Source: Bacillota bacterium (GTDB taxonomy: Bacteria > Bacillota > Limnochordia > Limnochordales > ZCTH02-B6). From it: 13,013 nt of DNA. Each line of letters begins with the position of its first letter. Positions within the stretch are counted from its first letter, which is position 1. The notes under the pieces were generated by a model. The model was not told the origin of the DNA. It saw only the letters and a list, made by a program, of their open reading frames with translations, and did not search any database. The DNA is taken from positions 1 through 13,013 of the forward strand of contig PKQR01000051.1 of the NCBI GenBank assembly GCA_017578085.1. The letters run 5' to 3'. This document shows, in pieces, positions 1 through 7,776 of this stretch. Made by a program: the position numbers and the translations under genes.

Positions 1-1494
1 GCGGGCATGGGCGTGCGCAAGGGCGACCGGGTGGCCATCATGCTGCCCAACTGCCCCCAGTGCGTCATCGCCTACTACGCGGTGCTGTGGCTGGGCGCGG
101 TGGTGGTGATGGTCAACCCGCTGTACACGCCGCGGGAGCTCAAGACGCAGCTCGAGGACAGCGGCGCCCGGCTCATCATCGCGTTGGACATCATGTACCC
201 CAAGGTGGCCGAGGTGTGGCGCCAGACGTCCTTGGAGCGGGTCGTCGTGACGGGATTGGCGGAATACTTGCCGTTCCCCCTTAACCTCCTGTTCCCGCTC
301 CAGCTGCGCCGCCAGGGGCAGCGGGTGCGCATCCCGTACGAACCCCACATCACCCGCTGGCAGCACCTGCTGCAGCACCCGCCGGCCAGCGAACCTGCCC
401 CGGTCAACGCGCGGGAAGACCTGGCGGCCCTGCAATACACCGGCGGCACCACCGGTACCCCGAAGGGCGCCATGCTCACCCATTTCAACCTGTACGCCAA
501 CTGCGTACAGATCGGCGCCTGGCTGAGCGAGTTCAAGGAAGACCACTTCCGGGTGCTGGCGGCGCTGCCCTTCTTCCACGTGTACGGCCTCACCACGGTG
601 CTCAACTACACCGTGTTCGGCGGCGGGACCATGATCCTCGTCCCGCGCTTTGACGTCAACCAGGTTCTCAAACTGATCCAGCGGCACCGGCCCCACATCT
701 TCCCCGGGGCGCCGACGATGTACGTGGCCATCCTCAACCACCCCAAGGCACGCGAGCTGGACTTGCGCTCCATCCAGGCGTGCATCAGCGGCGCTGCGCC
801 GCTGCCCGTCGAAGTGCAGACGGCCTTTGAGGAGCTGACGGGCGGCCGCCTGGTCGAAGGGTACGGCCTGACCGAGGCCTCCCCCGTCACCCACGCCAAC
901 CCCGTCTGGGGCCATCGGAAAGTGGGCAGCATCGGCCTGCCGTGGCCGGACACCGACTGCCGCATCGTCAATCCCGAGACCGGCGAGGACGTGCCCGTGG
1001 GCGAACCGGGCGAGCTCCTCATCCGCGGCCCGCAGGTGATGAAGGGCTACTGGAACAAACCGGAGGAAACCGCCCAAGCCTTGCGGGACGGGTGGCTGTG
1101 GACCGGCGACATCGCCCGCATGGATGAGGATGGATACTTCTACATCGTCGACCGGAAGAAGGACGTGATCATCGCCGGCGGCTTCAACATCTACCCGCGG
1201 GAGGTCGAGGAGGTCGTCTACACCCACCCGGCGGTCAAGGAAGCCACGGTGGTCGGCGTGCCCGATCCTTACCGCGGCGAAACCGTAAAGGCCTACATCG
1301 TGCTGAAGGAAGGCGCCCACGCGACGGCGGACGAGATCATCTCCCACTGCCGGCAGCACCTGGCCGCCTACAAAGTCCCGAAGCTGGTGGAGTTCCGCAG
1401 CGAACTGCCCAAATCGCTGGTGGGCAAAGTGCTGCGCCGGGTGCTGCTCGAGGAGGAACTCAGGAAACAGCAACAACAGCAGCAGGCCGGCTAG
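1..1494 (+). CDS. fadD: Long-chain fatty acid-CoA ligase, 5' end cut off by window
   Basis: ATP-dependent acyl-CoA synthetase of the AMP-binding (ANL) superfamily, which activates free fatty acids to acyl-CoA through an acyl-adenylate in the cytoplasm or at the inner membrane face. Numbering from the first in-window ATG (position 7), I see the nucleotide-binding loop YTGGTTGTPKG (144-154), EGYGLTE (284-290), TGD with Asp368, the hinge segment VDRKKD (381-386) and the C-terminal catalytic lysine region PKSLVGK with Lys474. The frame is open to base 1, and relatives are about 550-570 residues, so roughly 50-70 N-terminal residues are missing; the ATG at 7 is probably internal because the visible protein begins inside the N-terminal domain (VRKGDRVAIMLPN). 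The C-terminus carries a run of six glutamines. It lies 58 bases before fadN on the same strand, so it probably supplies the substrate for the operon. The family is certain; chain-length preference is not readable from sequence. Confidence 0.95.
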   Translation, partial: AGMGVRKGDRVAIMLPNCPQCVIAYYAVLWLGAVVVMVNPLYTPRELKTQLEDSGARLIIALDIMYPKVAEVWRQTSLERVVVTGLAEYLPFPLNLLFPLQLRRQGQRVRIPYEPHITRWQHLLQHPPASEPAPVNAREDLAALQYTGGTTGTPKGAMLTHFNLYANCVQIGAWLSEFKEDHFRVLAALPFFHVYGLTTVLNYTVFGGGTMILVPRFDVNQVLKLIQRHRPHIFPGAPTMYVAILNHPKARELDLRSIQACISGAAPLPVEVQTAFEELTGGRLVEGYGLTEASPVTHANPVWGHRKVGSIGLPWPDTDCRIVNPETGEDVPVGEPGELLIRGPQVMKGYWNKPEETAQALRDGWLWTGDIARMDEDGYFYIVDRKKDVIIAGGFNIYPREVEEVVYTHPAVKEATVVGVPDPYRGETVKAYIVLKEGAHATADEIISHCRQHLAAYKVPKLVEFRSELPKSLVGKVLRRVLLEEELRKQQQQQQAG

Positions 1495-1538
1495 ACGGCG
1501 CTGCCGGCCATCGTCTCGGGTGCCTAAGGCTAGCTCTT

Positions 1539-1545
1539 AAGGAGG
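1539..1545 (+). promoter_or_regulatory. Strong ribosome binding site of fadN
   Basis: AAGGAGG stands seven bases before the fadN ATG at 1553, a near-consensus Shine-Dalgarno sequence at ideal spacing. It fixes the fadN start. It is the strongest such site in the window and suggests that fadN is well translated. The rest of the 58-base gap after fadD shows no clear promoter or operator. Confidence 0.85.
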
Positions 1546-1552
1546 AAACGCG

Positions 1553-3955
1553 ATGCCCCGTAACATCCGTACAGCCGCGGTACTGGGCGCCGGCACCATG
1601 GGCGCCCAAATCGCGGCGCATCTGGCCAACCAGGGCATTCCCTGCCTCTTGCTGGACATCGTACCGCCCGACGCGGCGGAAGGCGACCGCAGCCGCCTGG
1701 CGCGGCAGGCGCTGGAGCGGCTGCCCAAGATCAAGCCGTCGCCCATTTACACCGCCGACAAGCTGTCCCTCATCACCCCGGGCAACTTCGAGGACGACCT
1801 GCCTAGGGTTCGAGAAGTGGACTGGGTCATCGAGGCGGTCGTGGAAAACCTCGACATCAAGCGCCAGCTGTGGCAGCGGGTGGCGCCGCTGCTCGCGCCC
1901 CACGCCATCGCCAGCACCAACACCTCAGGCATCCCCATTCATAAGATCGCGGCCGGCATGCCCGACGCTTTCCGCCGCCGGTTTCTCGGCACCCATTTCT
2001 TCAACCCGCCGCGGTACCTGTATCTCCTGGAGGTCATCCCGACCCCGGAGACGGACCCCGAGGTGGTGGCGGCCATCACCGAGTTCGGCGAGCGGGTGCT
2101 GGGCAAGGGCGTCGTGATCGCCAAGGATACGCCCAATTTTATCGGCAACCGCATCGGCACATACGGGCTGATGGAGAGCATCCGCACCATGCTCGCGATG
2201 GGCCTGCGGCCCGACGACGTGGACGCCATCACCGGCCCCGCCATGGGGCGCCCCAAGAGCGCCACCTTCCGCACCCTGGACCTGGTCGGGCTCGATGTGG
2301 TCGCCTACGTGGCCGGCAACCTGCAGCACGCCGTGACCGAGGAGTGGGAGAAGGAAGCCTTCGCACTCCCGCCGCTGTTGCAGCAGCTCTTGGAACGGGG
2401 GTGGCTCGGCGAAAAGACCGGCCAGGGCTTCTTCAAGCGGGTCAAGCGGGACGGCGAGACGGAAATCCTGGTGCTGGACGTCAAGACCTTCGAGTACGTC
2501 CCGCGCCGGCGTTTCAACGCCCCGTCCCTGGCCGCGGTCCGGGGCATTGAGGACGCAGGCAAGCGCATCAAGCAGCTGGTGCAGGCCGACGACGCCGCCG
2601 GGCGCTACGCCTGGCATGTGCTCAAGAAGACGCTCCTTTACGCCGCCCGCAAGGTGACGGAAATCGCGGACGACATCGTCAGCGTCGACCGGGCCATGCG
2701 CTGGGGCTTCGGCTGGGAGCTCGGGCCCTTTGAGGCGTGGGACGCCATCGGCCTGCGGGAGTCCGTCGCCCGCATGGAAAAGGAAGGGGAAGAAATCCCG
2801 CCGTGGGTCAAGGCGCTGGCCGAAAGCGACCAGCCCGCCTTCTACCCGGTCGTCAACGGGGAGCTGCTGCAGGCCTCCCCGTCCGGCGGCCATGTGCCGC
2901 TGCAAGCGAGGCCGCGCACCATCAGCGTTGCCGCCCTCAAGGCCCAAAACCGGGTCATCCACGCCATGCCCGGTGCCACGTTGTACGACATCGGCGACGA
3001 CGTGGCCCTGGTGGACTTCCACTCGCCCAAGCAGGCCATCGGCACCGACTTGATCCAGATGCTCCACTTGGCCATGGACCGGGTGCGCAAGGACTTCCGG
3101 GGCCTTGTCATCAGCAGCCACGTGTCGCCCAACTTCTGCGTGGGCGCCAACCTGGCGCTCATCCTCATGGGAGCCCAGGAAGGCGAGTGGGACGAGATCG
3201 ACCTGGCCATCCGGCACTTCCAGGGTGTCAACATGGCGCTCAAGTACTTCGAGAAGCCGGTGGTCGTGGCGCCTTACGGCATGACGCTGGGCGGCGGCGC
3301 CGAGCTCGCCTTCGCTGCCGACCGGGTGGTGGCGGCGGCCGAAACCTACATGGGCCTGGTGGAGGTGGGCGCGGGCGTCATCCCCGCCGGCGGCGGTTGC
3401 AAGGAGATGCTCATCCGCTTCCTGGAGGGGCAGCCGGGGGCTTTGCAGCCGGAAGCCGGCAGTGCGGCCATGCAGACGCCCATCGACCTGCAGCCCCAGG
3501 TCAACCGGGCCTTCGAGTTGATCGGCACGGCCCGGGTGTCCACCAGCGGCCCGGAAGCCCAGCAACTGCGCTACCTGCGGCCCACCGACATCATCGTCGC
3601 CAACAGGGACCATCTGTGGCACGAGGCCAAGCAGGTCGTCCTGGCCCTGGACGCGGCCGGCTACCGGCCGCCGGTCCGGCCGCAGATCCCGGTCGTCGGG
3701 CCCGACGGGCGAGCGGTGCTGGAGCTAGCGGCGCAGCAGCTGCTCTGGTCCGGCTACGCCACCGAGCACGACGTCTACATCGCCAAGAAGCTGGCCTACG
3801 TGCTCACCGGCGGCGAGCTGCCCGCCGGCACCCGGGTGAGCGAGGAATACCTGCTCGACCTCGAACGGGAGGCGTTCTTGAGCCTCTGCGGCCATCCCAA
3901 GAGCCAGGCCCGGATGCAGCACATCCTGGCCACCGGCAAACCGCTGCGGAACTAG
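1553..3955 (+). CDS. fadN: 3-hydroxyacyl-CoA dehydrogenase / enoyl-CoA hydratase fusion
   Basis: Bifunctional beta-oxidation enzyme: hydrates trans-2-enoyl-CoA and oxidises the resulting L-3-hydroxyacyl-CoA with NAD+. The order is dehydrogenase first, hydratase last, the reverse of E. coli FadB and the same as Bacillus FadN. The 800 residues match the roughly 790 known for that family. Visible are the NAD-binding loop LGAGTMG (11-17), dehydrogenase active-site segment THFFNPP with His148, FIGNR near 197-200, a C-terminal dehydrogenase domain with GWELGPFEAWDAIG (387-400), and a crotonase-fold domain from about 470. The crotonase part has the oxyanion-hole segments CVGAN (529-533) and GGGAE, with both catalytic glutamates apparently kept (Glu584 and Glu604). 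The last 110 or so residues are a helical tail typical of FadN. It sits 16 bases before fadA, its thiolase partner. The start is set by AAGGAGG at 1539-1545. Confidence 0.95.
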   Translation: MPRNIRTAAVLGAGTMGAQIAAHLANQGIPCLLLDIVPPDAAEGDRSRLARQALERLPKIKPSPIYTADKLSLITPGNFEDDLPRVREVDWVIEAVVENLDIKRQLWQRVAPLLAPHAIASTNTSGIPIHKIAAGMPDAFRRRFLGTHFFNPPRYLYLLEVIPTPETDPEVVAAITEFGERVLGKGVVIAKDTPNFIGNRIGTYGLMESIRTMLAMGLRPDDVDAITGPAMGRPKSATFRTLDLVGLDVVAYVAGNLQHAVTEEWEKEAFALPPLLQQLLERGWLGEKTGQGFFKRVKRDGETEILVLDVKTFEYVPRRRFNAPSLAAVRGIEDAGKRIKQLVQADDAAGRYAWHVLKKTLLYAARKVTEIADDIVSVDRAMRWGFGWELGPFEAWDAIGLRESVARMEKEGEEIPPWVKALAESDQPAFYPVVNGELLQASPSGGHVPLQARPRTISVAALKAQNRVIHAMPGATLYDIGDDVALVDFHSPKQAIGTDLIQMLHLAMDRVRKDFRGLVISSHVSPNFCVGANLALILMGAQEGEWDEIDLAIRHFQGVNMALKYFEKPVVVAPYGMTLGGGAELAFAADRVVAAAETYMGLVEVGAGVIPAGGGCKEMLIRFLEGQPGALQPEAGSAAMQTPIDLQPQVNRAFELIGTARVSTSGPEAQQLRYLRPTDIIVANRDHLWHEAKQVVLALDAAGYRPPVRPQIPVVGPDGRAVLELAAQQLLWSGYATEHDVYIAKKLAYVLTGGELPAGTRVSEEYLLDLEREAFLSLCGHPKSQARMQHILATGKPLRN

Positions 3956-3971
3956 CGGAAGGAGTGATCCC

Positions 3972-5177
3972 ATGGTGCGCGATGCCGTGATCGTGGCGGG
4001 CGTGCGCACGCCCATCGGCAAAGCCCATAAAGGAACCCTTAAGGACGTGCGGGCCGACGACCTGGCGGCCATCGTCATCCGGGAAGCCATCCGGCGCACC
4101 CCTGGGCTGTCGGCGGAGATGATCGACGACGTCATCCTCGGCTGCGCCATGCCCGAAGGAGAACAGGGGCTCAATATCGCCCGCATCGCGGCCATCCGGG
4201 CGGGGCTGCCCCCGACGGTTCCCGGTTTCACCATCAACCGCTTCTGCTCTTCCGGCCTGCAGGCCATCGCCCTGGCCGCGGAGCGCATCATGCTGGGCCA
4301 TGCGGACGTCATTCTCGCGGGCGGCGTGGAAAGCATGAGCCGCGTGCCCATGACCGGCTTCCGGCTGTCGCCCAATCCCGAGCTCATGCGCACGGCGCCC
4401 GAGGTGTACATGAGCATGGGCCTCACCGCCGAGGAGGTAGCCGCCCGCTACAACGTCAGCCGCGAGCGGCAGGACGCCTTCGCCCTGGAAAGCCACCGCC
4501 GGGCGGCGGCGGCGACCGATGCGGGCAAGTTCCAGGACGAGATCGTGCCCGTCACCGTCGAGCGGGTGCGCTTTGACGGCCGCCGCGCCGTCAAGGAAAC
4601 CGTCACCTTGACCCAGGACGAGGGTATCCGCCGGGACACCTCCATGGAGGCCCTGGCGCAGCTCAAGCCCGCCTTTAAGCAGGGCGGCACCGTAACCGCG
4701 GGCAACTCGTCCCAGACCAGCGACGGCGCGGCGTGCGTCGTCGTCATGTCGGCCGATAAGGCCCAGGAGCTTGGGTTGACGCCCCGGGCGGTGTTCCGCT
4801 CCTTCGCGGTCGCGGGCGTGGAGCCCGAGATCATGGGCATCGGCCCGGTGGCCGCGGTGCCCAAGGCGCTCAAGCTGGCCGGCTTGAGCTTGGACGACAT
4901 GGACCTCATCGAGCTCAACGAGGCCTTCGCCGCCCAAGCGTTGGCCGTCATGGAGCAACTGGGCATGGACCCTGCCAAGGTAAACGTCAACGGCGGCGCC
5001 ATCGCCCTGGGCCACCCCTTGGGCTGCACGGGCGCCCGCCAGACGGTGACCATCATGTACGAGGCGGCACGCCGGCAAGCCCGCTATGGGCTTGTGACCA
5101 TGTGCATCGGCGGCGGCATGGGCGCCGCGGGGGTTTTCGAATTTTTGCCGGCCAACGGCCAAGCGGTCAACGCCTGA
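3972..5177 (+). CDS. fadA: Acetyl-CoA C-acyltransferase (thiolase)
   Basis: Thiolase that cleaves 3-ketoacyl-CoA with CoA to acetyl-CoA and an acyl-CoA two carbons shorter, the last step of the cycle. At 401 residues it is of normal length. The catalytic residues are visible: the acylated Cys92 in NRFCSSGLQA, NEAFA (316-320), His348 in GGAIALGHPLG and Cys378 in TMCIGGG. The start follows GGAAGGAG (3957-3964) at seven bases, and the gene begins 16 bases after the fadN stop, so the two are surely co-transcribed. Proximity to FadN points to the degradative enzyme rather than a biosynthetic acetoacetyl-CoA thiolase, though sequence alone does not separate these perfectly. Confidence 0.95.
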   Translation: MVRDAVIVAGVRTPIGKAHKGTLKDVRADDLAAIVIREAIRRTPGLSAEMIDDVILGCAMPEGEQGLNIARIAAIRAGLPPTVPGFTINRFCSSGLQAIALAAERIMLGHADVILAGGVESMSRVPMTGFRLSPNPELMRTAPEVYMSMGLTAEEVAARYNVSRERQDAFALESHRRAAAATDAGKFQDEIVPVTVERVRFDGRRAVKETVTLTQDEGIRRDTSMEALAQLKPAFKQGGTVTAGNSSQTSDGAACVVVMSADKAQELGLTPRAVFRSFAVAGVEPEIMGIGPVAAVPKALKLAGLSLDDMDLIELNEAFAAQALAVMEQLGMDPAKVNVNGGAIALGHPLGCTGARQTVTIMYEAARRQARYGLVTMCIGGGMGAAGVFEFLPANGQAVNA

Positions 5178-5225
5178 GGGCATGAACCGGCACCATTTCA
5201 ACCTCAACGGAAGGACGGGTCAGCG

Positions 5226-7001
5226 ATGACGTGGGACGAACAGATCGTGCAGCGAGGCGGCGGGTTTCTGCTGGGCTCGCCCCCGGCGGCGTCGGTGTTT
5301 ACGCCGGAAGACTTGGACAGCGAGCAGCGCCTCATCGGCGAGACCGCCCTGGCCTTTGCCCGGGAGGAAGTGCTGCCCAAGCTGGAGGAGCTGGAAAACC
5401 AGCAGCACGAGCACTCGGTGGCCCTGCTCAGGCGGGCCGGCGAGCTGGGGCTGCTGAGCGCCGACATCCCCGAGGAGTTCGGCGGGCTGGCCCTGCCCCT
5501 CACCACCTCAACCTTGATCACGGAAAAGATCGGGATCAGCGGGTCTTTCGGCGTCACCTTCGGCGCCCATACGGGAATCGGCACGCTGCCCATCGTCTTC
5601 TTCGGCAACGAGGACCAGAAGCGCCGCTACCTGCCCAAGCTGGCCAGCGGCGAGTGGATCGCGGCCTACGCCCTCACCGAGCCCGACGCGGGTTCGGACG
5701 CCTTAGGCGGCAAGACGACGGCCACCTTGTCCGAGGACGGCCGGCATTACATCCTCCGCGGCCAAAAGCAGTGGATCACCAATGCGGCCTTCGCCGACGT
5801 GTTCATCGTCTACGCCAAGGTCGACGGCCGCATGACCGCCTTCATTGTGCCGCGGTCTTCGCCGGGGCTGTCGGTGGGGCCCGAGGTCAACAAGATGGGC
5901 ATCAAGGGCTCTTCCACCTGCGCGGTCTACTTTGACGGGGTCAAGGTGCCGGTCGAGGACGTCCTGGGCGAGGTCGGGCGGGGCCACGTCATCGCCTTCA
6001 ACGTCCTCAACATCGGCCGCTGGAAGCTGGCCGCGGGCGCGTTGGGCGGCTGCAAGGCGGTGCTGGAGGTATCGGCGGCGTACGCCCACCAGCGCCACCA
6101 GTTCGGCAAGCCCCTTGCCGCCTTCCCGCTCATCCAGCAGAAGCTGGCGGCCATGGCCACCCGCACCTACGTGCTGGAAAGCATGGTTTACCGCACCGCG
6201 GGCCAGCTCGACCGGTCCATCCACGCACTGGACCTCACCAAGAACGTGGGCAAGGAAGCGGCGGCGGCCATCGGCGAGTACGCAGTGGAGGCGTCCATCA
6301 ACAAGGTGTTCGGCTCGGAAGTGTTGGACTTTGTGGTGGACGAAGGCGTGCAGATCCACGGCGGCTACGGCTACATGAAGGAGTACGCCGTGGAGCGGGC
6401 GTACCGGGATGCCCGCATCAACCGCATCTTTGAGGGCACCAATGAGATCAACCGCCTGCTCATCCCCGGCACCCTCCTGCGCCGCACCATGAAGGGCGAG
6501 CTGCCGCTCATGGAAGCCCTCCAGCGGCTGCAACAGGAGTTGAGCCAGTTCACGCCGGCCTTCGGCGAGAGCGCCGCCGCCAGCGACGACCCGTTGGCCG
6601 AGGAACGGCGCCTGGTGGACGGCCTGCGCAAGCTGACCTTGATGGTGGCCGGCCTGGCCGTGCAGAAATACCTGGACAAGATCGAAGACGAGCAGGAGCT
6701 CCTGGCCGCCGCAGCGGATCTGGGCATCGCCCTGTACGCTTCGGAGAGCGCCCTGCTGCGCACGGAAAAGGCCGGCTACCCGCAGCTGCAGGTGGATATG
6801 ACGAAGCTCTTCATCCACGAGGCCGTCGACGTGGCGGAGGCTACCGCCCGCCGGGCCCTGGCGGCGCTGGAGGAAGGCGACACGCTGCGGGTGCAATTGG
6901 GCGTCGCCCGGCGCCTTACCCGCCGCGACCCGATCAATGCCATCGCCCTGGGCCGGGCCGTCGCGGCCAAGGTGCTTGAGGCCAACGGCTATCCCATCTA
7001 A
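5226..7001 (+). CDS. fadE: Acyl-CoA dehydrogenase, long FadE type
   Basis: FAD-dependent acyl-CoA dehydrogenase that introduces the trans-2 double bond into acyl-CoA and passes electrons to electron-transfer flavoprotein. Visible motifs are ALTEPDAGSD (149-158) and the WITN flavin segment (183-186), RHQFGKPL (290-297), QIHGGYGY (377-384) and IFEGTNEINRL, in which Glu403 matches the catalytic base of the medium-chain enzymes. The core ends near residue 425; about 165 further residues form a helical extension, as in Bacillus FadE and the very-long-chain/ACAD9 group (usually about 590 residues), quite unlike the 800-residue E. coli FadE. The ATG at 5226 has GGAAGGA at 5209-5215, a rather long ten-base spacing. 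The gap to fadA is 48 bases. This is the last gene of the fad operon and is followed by a strong inverted repeat. Confidence 0.95.
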   Translation: MTWDEQIVQRGGGFLLGSPPAASVFTPEDLDSEQRLIGETALAFAREEVLPKLEELENQQHEHSVALLRRAGELGLLSADIPEEFGGLALPLTTSTLITEKIGISGSFGVTFGAHTGIGTLPIVFFGNEDQKRRYLPKLASGEWIAAYALTEPDAGSDALGGKTTATLSEDGRHYILRGQKQWITNAAFADVFIVYAKVDGRMTAFIVPRSSPGLSVGPEVNKMGIKGSSTCAVYFDGVKVPVEDVLGEVGRGHVIAFNVLNIGRWKLAAGALGGCKAVLEVSAAYAHQRHQFGKPLAAFPLIQQKLAAMATRTYVLESMVYRTAGQLDRSIHALDLTKNVGKEAAAAIGEYAVEASINKVFGSEVLDFVVDEGVQIHGGYGYMKEYAVERAYRDARINRIFEGTNEINRLLIPGTLLRRTMKGELPLMEALQRLQQELSQFTPAFGESAAASDDPLAEERRLVDGLRKLTLMVAGLAVQKYLDKIEDEQELLAAAADLGIALYASESALLRTEKAGYPQLQVDMTKLFIHEAVDVAEATARRALAALEEGDTLRVQLGVARRLTRRDPINAIALGRAVAAKVLEANGYPI

Positions 7002-7011
7002 GGCATGCATT

Positions 7012-7061
7012 GCGCCTGCGCGGCGCGCTGGCCCTCCTGAGCCGGTGCGCCGCGCAGGCGC
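7012..7061. terminator. Long inverted repeat in convergent gap, probable two-way terminator
   Basis: A perfect 15-base inverted repeat (7012-7026 against 7047-7061) encloses a 20-base spacer. In plus-strand RNA the stem can continue inwards with six more pairs, two of them G-U, leaving the eight-base loop 7033-7040, about 21 pairs in all. It starts 10 bases after the fadE stop and lies between convergent genes, where a two-way terminator is expected. No run of T follows the stem on either strand, so it is not a textbook intrinsic terminator; it may act by stem stability alone or protect the mRNA 3' end. Confidence 0.6.
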
Positions 7062-7081
7062 CGCCGCGGTCAGTCCGCGTG

Positions 7082-7103
7082 AGGCCTGCCGGCCGGCAGG
7101 CCT
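7082..7103. repeat. Perfect 22-bp palindrome
   Basis: Bases 7082-7092 are the exact reverse complement of 7093-7103, with no spacer. As a hairpin it would have nine pairs and a GGCC loop. It stands between the larger inverted repeat and the end of mrpG. It could be a second terminator stem, or a binding site for a dimeric protein, although a site between two 3' ends makes promoter control unlikely. Neither side carries a T-rich tract. Confidence 0.6.
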
Positions 7104-7105
7104 GC

Positions 7106-7129
7106 AAACGCGCCCTGCCGGATCGCGCG
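7106..7129 (-). terminator. Weak terminator-like hairpin after mrpG
   Basis: On the minus strand, two bases after the mrpG stop, CGCGC (7129-7125) can pair with GCGCG (7113-7109) around an 11-base loop and is followed by TTT (7108-7106). The stem is short and the T run only three long, so it is a weak candidate; the larger repeats beyond it are more likely to stop leftward transcription. Confidence 0.3.
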
Positions 7130-7130
7130 G

Positions 7131-7523
7131 TTACTCAACCGCTTCCTTATGCTCCACCGCGTGCCGCTCCTCGGCGTCGTCCCGCTGGTAGCTTTCGGCC
7201 GGCTTGACGTTGGTGATGTAAGCCGCGCGCGCCAGCATCTCGGTCCCCAAAGGCACGGTCAAAAACAGCCCGGTAATGGCCAAGATCGGCTTCCAGAAAA
7301 CCTGGTCCATGTGGGCTGACAAGTACACGGCGCTGGCCGCCAGCACCGTCGCTACGCCCACGGTGCTGGGGACACCGGCGGCATGTACCCGGCTGAAGAA
7401 GTCCGCAAAACGGGCGACGCCGATGGCGCCAGCGAGGATCAGGAACGCGCCGGCAAGCAGCAACAGGCTGGTGAGCAAGTCGCTCAATGAGACGCTAGTT
7501 AGTATCTCGGTCAATGATGTCAC
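7131..7523 (-). CDS. mrpG: Mrp antiporter subunit G
   Basis: Small membrane subunit of the Mrp-type Na+/H+ antiporter complex. The protein of up to 130 residues has three hydrophobic segments (about 15-36, 52-70 and 75-97) and the family signature GVARFADFFSRVHAAG (35-50), continuing to STVG, with Arg38, Asp41, Arg45 and His47. The tail after about 105 is charged (many Glu, Asp and His) and probably cytoplasmic. The longest frame starts at a GTG and overlaps the mrpF end by 29 bases; that GTG has only an AAGG directly beside it. A TTG at 7514 lies five bases after AAGGGTGA and is a plausible real start, giving 127 residues. It is the last gene of the operon. Identity is sure, the start is not. 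Confidence 0.9.
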   Translation of the reverse strand: MTSLTEILTSVSLSDLLTSLLLLAGAFLILAGAIGVARFADFFSRVHAAGVPSTVGVATVLAASAVYLSAHMDQVFWKPILAITGLFLTVPLGTEMLARAAYITNVKPAESYQRDDAEERHAVEHKEAVE

Positions 7524-7776
7524 CCTTCACGATGAACTTGGCCACGACGACGCTGAACACGAAGGGCACCAGGGAAATCATCATGGCCAGGTCAAAGTGG
7601 ACCGTCGTCAGATCCCGGATGGCTTCCACGGCGATCAACGCCACCAGGTTGGCGGAAAACGTGTCGAAGGCGGCGGTCCGGTCCAGCGCCGTCGGCCCCC
7701 GCAGGACCCGGAAGGCGCTGAGCAAGAGCGACAGGCCGATCATCGCCTGGGCAGCCGCAGCAGCCCACGCCACCAT
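7495..7776 (-). CDS. mrpF: Mrp antiporter subunit F
   Basis: Small membrane subunit of the Mrp complex, 93 residues with three predicted membrane helices. The family signature RVLRGPTALDRTAAFD is present near residues 23-38, followed by Asn43; the conserved Gly-Pro-Thr and Asp-Arg pairs are intact. I chose the ATG at 7776 over the adjacent in-frame GTG at 7779, because GGAGGTGA (7791-7784) stands seven bases before the ATG but only four before the GTG; the difference is one residue. The start shares one base with the mrpE stop (TGATG), a typical translationally coupled arrangement. The end lies inside mrpG. Confidence 0.9.
   Translation of the reverse strand: MVAWAAAAAQAMIGLSLLLSAFRVLRGPTALDRTAAFDTFSANLVALIAVEAIRDLTTVHFDLAMMISLVPFVFSVVVAKFIVKGDIIDRDTN

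Noticed and set aside
1495..1552. Promoter or FadR operator between fadD and fadN
   Set aside because: Only a strong ribosome binding site is visible; no -10/-35 pair and no clear dyad like the Bacillus FadR site.
1925..3622. 565-codon open frame on the minus strand opposite fadN
   Set aside because: Low-complexity His/Gly/Asp/Leu-rich product, no motif, no ribosome binding site of note; shadow of fadN.
3804..5207. 467-codon open frame on the minus strand opposite fadA
   Set aside because: It covers the end of fadN and all of fadA in the complementary phase; composition is that of a shadow frame.
5703..7010. 435-codon open frame on the minus strand opposite fadE
   Set aside because: Same GC-driven shadow pattern; the opposite frame shows every acyl-CoA dehydrogenase motif.
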